This document shows, in pieces, positions 63,999-64,000 of a stretch of 64,000 nt of DNA. Source of the stretch: Portunus trituberculatus. Lineage: Eukaryota; Arthropoda; Malacostraca; Decapoda; Portunidae. The position numbers were made by a program, and so were the translations under genes. The stretch spans positions 8,146,360-8,210,359 of the forward strand of contig NC_059303.1 of assembly GCF_017591435.1 (NCBI RefSeq), read 5' to 3'. The notes below the pieces were generated by a model that was given only the letters and a program-made list of their open reading frames with translations, was not told where the DNA came from and did no database searches. The number at the start of each line of letters is the position of its first letter. Within the stretch, counting starts at the first letter, position 1.

Positions 63999-64000
63999 TC

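Overview
The window is eukaryotic nuclear DNA. It most likely comes from a decapod crustacean, possibly a crab. The reasons are small exons joined by GT/AG introns, three conserved metazoan housekeeping genes, an extreme density of long pure dinucleotide microsatellites, tRNA-derived SINEs, non-LTR retrotransposons and hAT-type DNA transposons. There is no prokaryotic organisation. The taxon is an inference; no species marker was checked. Layout: 1-14.6 kb has no gene I can support. It holds GC-rich patches (one with two CRE palindromes and an inverted CCAAT box at 3084-3155), many microsatellites, a 168-bp direct duplication with a conserved hairpin (7051/7234), a broken two-exon gene-like repeat on the minus strand (9975-10783) and two tandem tRNA-Val-derived SINEs (12.8-13.4 kb). 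14.6-24 kb carries ALKBH8 on the plus strand, the tRNA wobble-uridine AlkB hydroxylase/methyltransferase. It has a likely non-coding first exon and ten coding exons that join in frame to 717 codons. 26.57-49.9 kb carries the Flower/CACFD1 membrane-protein gene on the plus strand. Four common coding exons are followed by two alternative, mutually homologous terminal exons (45486-45591 and 49808-49907) that give different cytosolic tails. A third, weaker tail candidate lies at 60127. 61.5-63.9 kb carries ATP6V1F (V-ATPase subunit F) on the minus strand, complete in five coding exons, with a CRE about 50 bp upstream of the ATG. It converges on Flower. The third Flower intron is 12.7 kb long, and about 12.0 kb of it is one nest of mobile DNA. 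An outer hAT-like element (28756-40723, 8-bp target duplication matching at 7 of 8 positions) contains an inner hAT-like element (30232-34401, target duplication ACACACAC, with remains of a BED-finger transposase), five LINE copies and two SINEs. Most retroelement copies in the window, inside and outside the nest, lie between (CA)n runs on their own sense strand and are chained head to tail through those runs. This looks like insertion into (CA)n microsatellites by elements whose own 3' ends are (CA)n, so that each insertion supplies the next target. This chain and the paired Flower C-terminal exons are the two observations most worth following up. All three genes act in basic cell biology (tRNA modification, vesicle/endocytosis-linked calcium handling, organelle acidification). 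Nothing suggests that they form a functional cluster.
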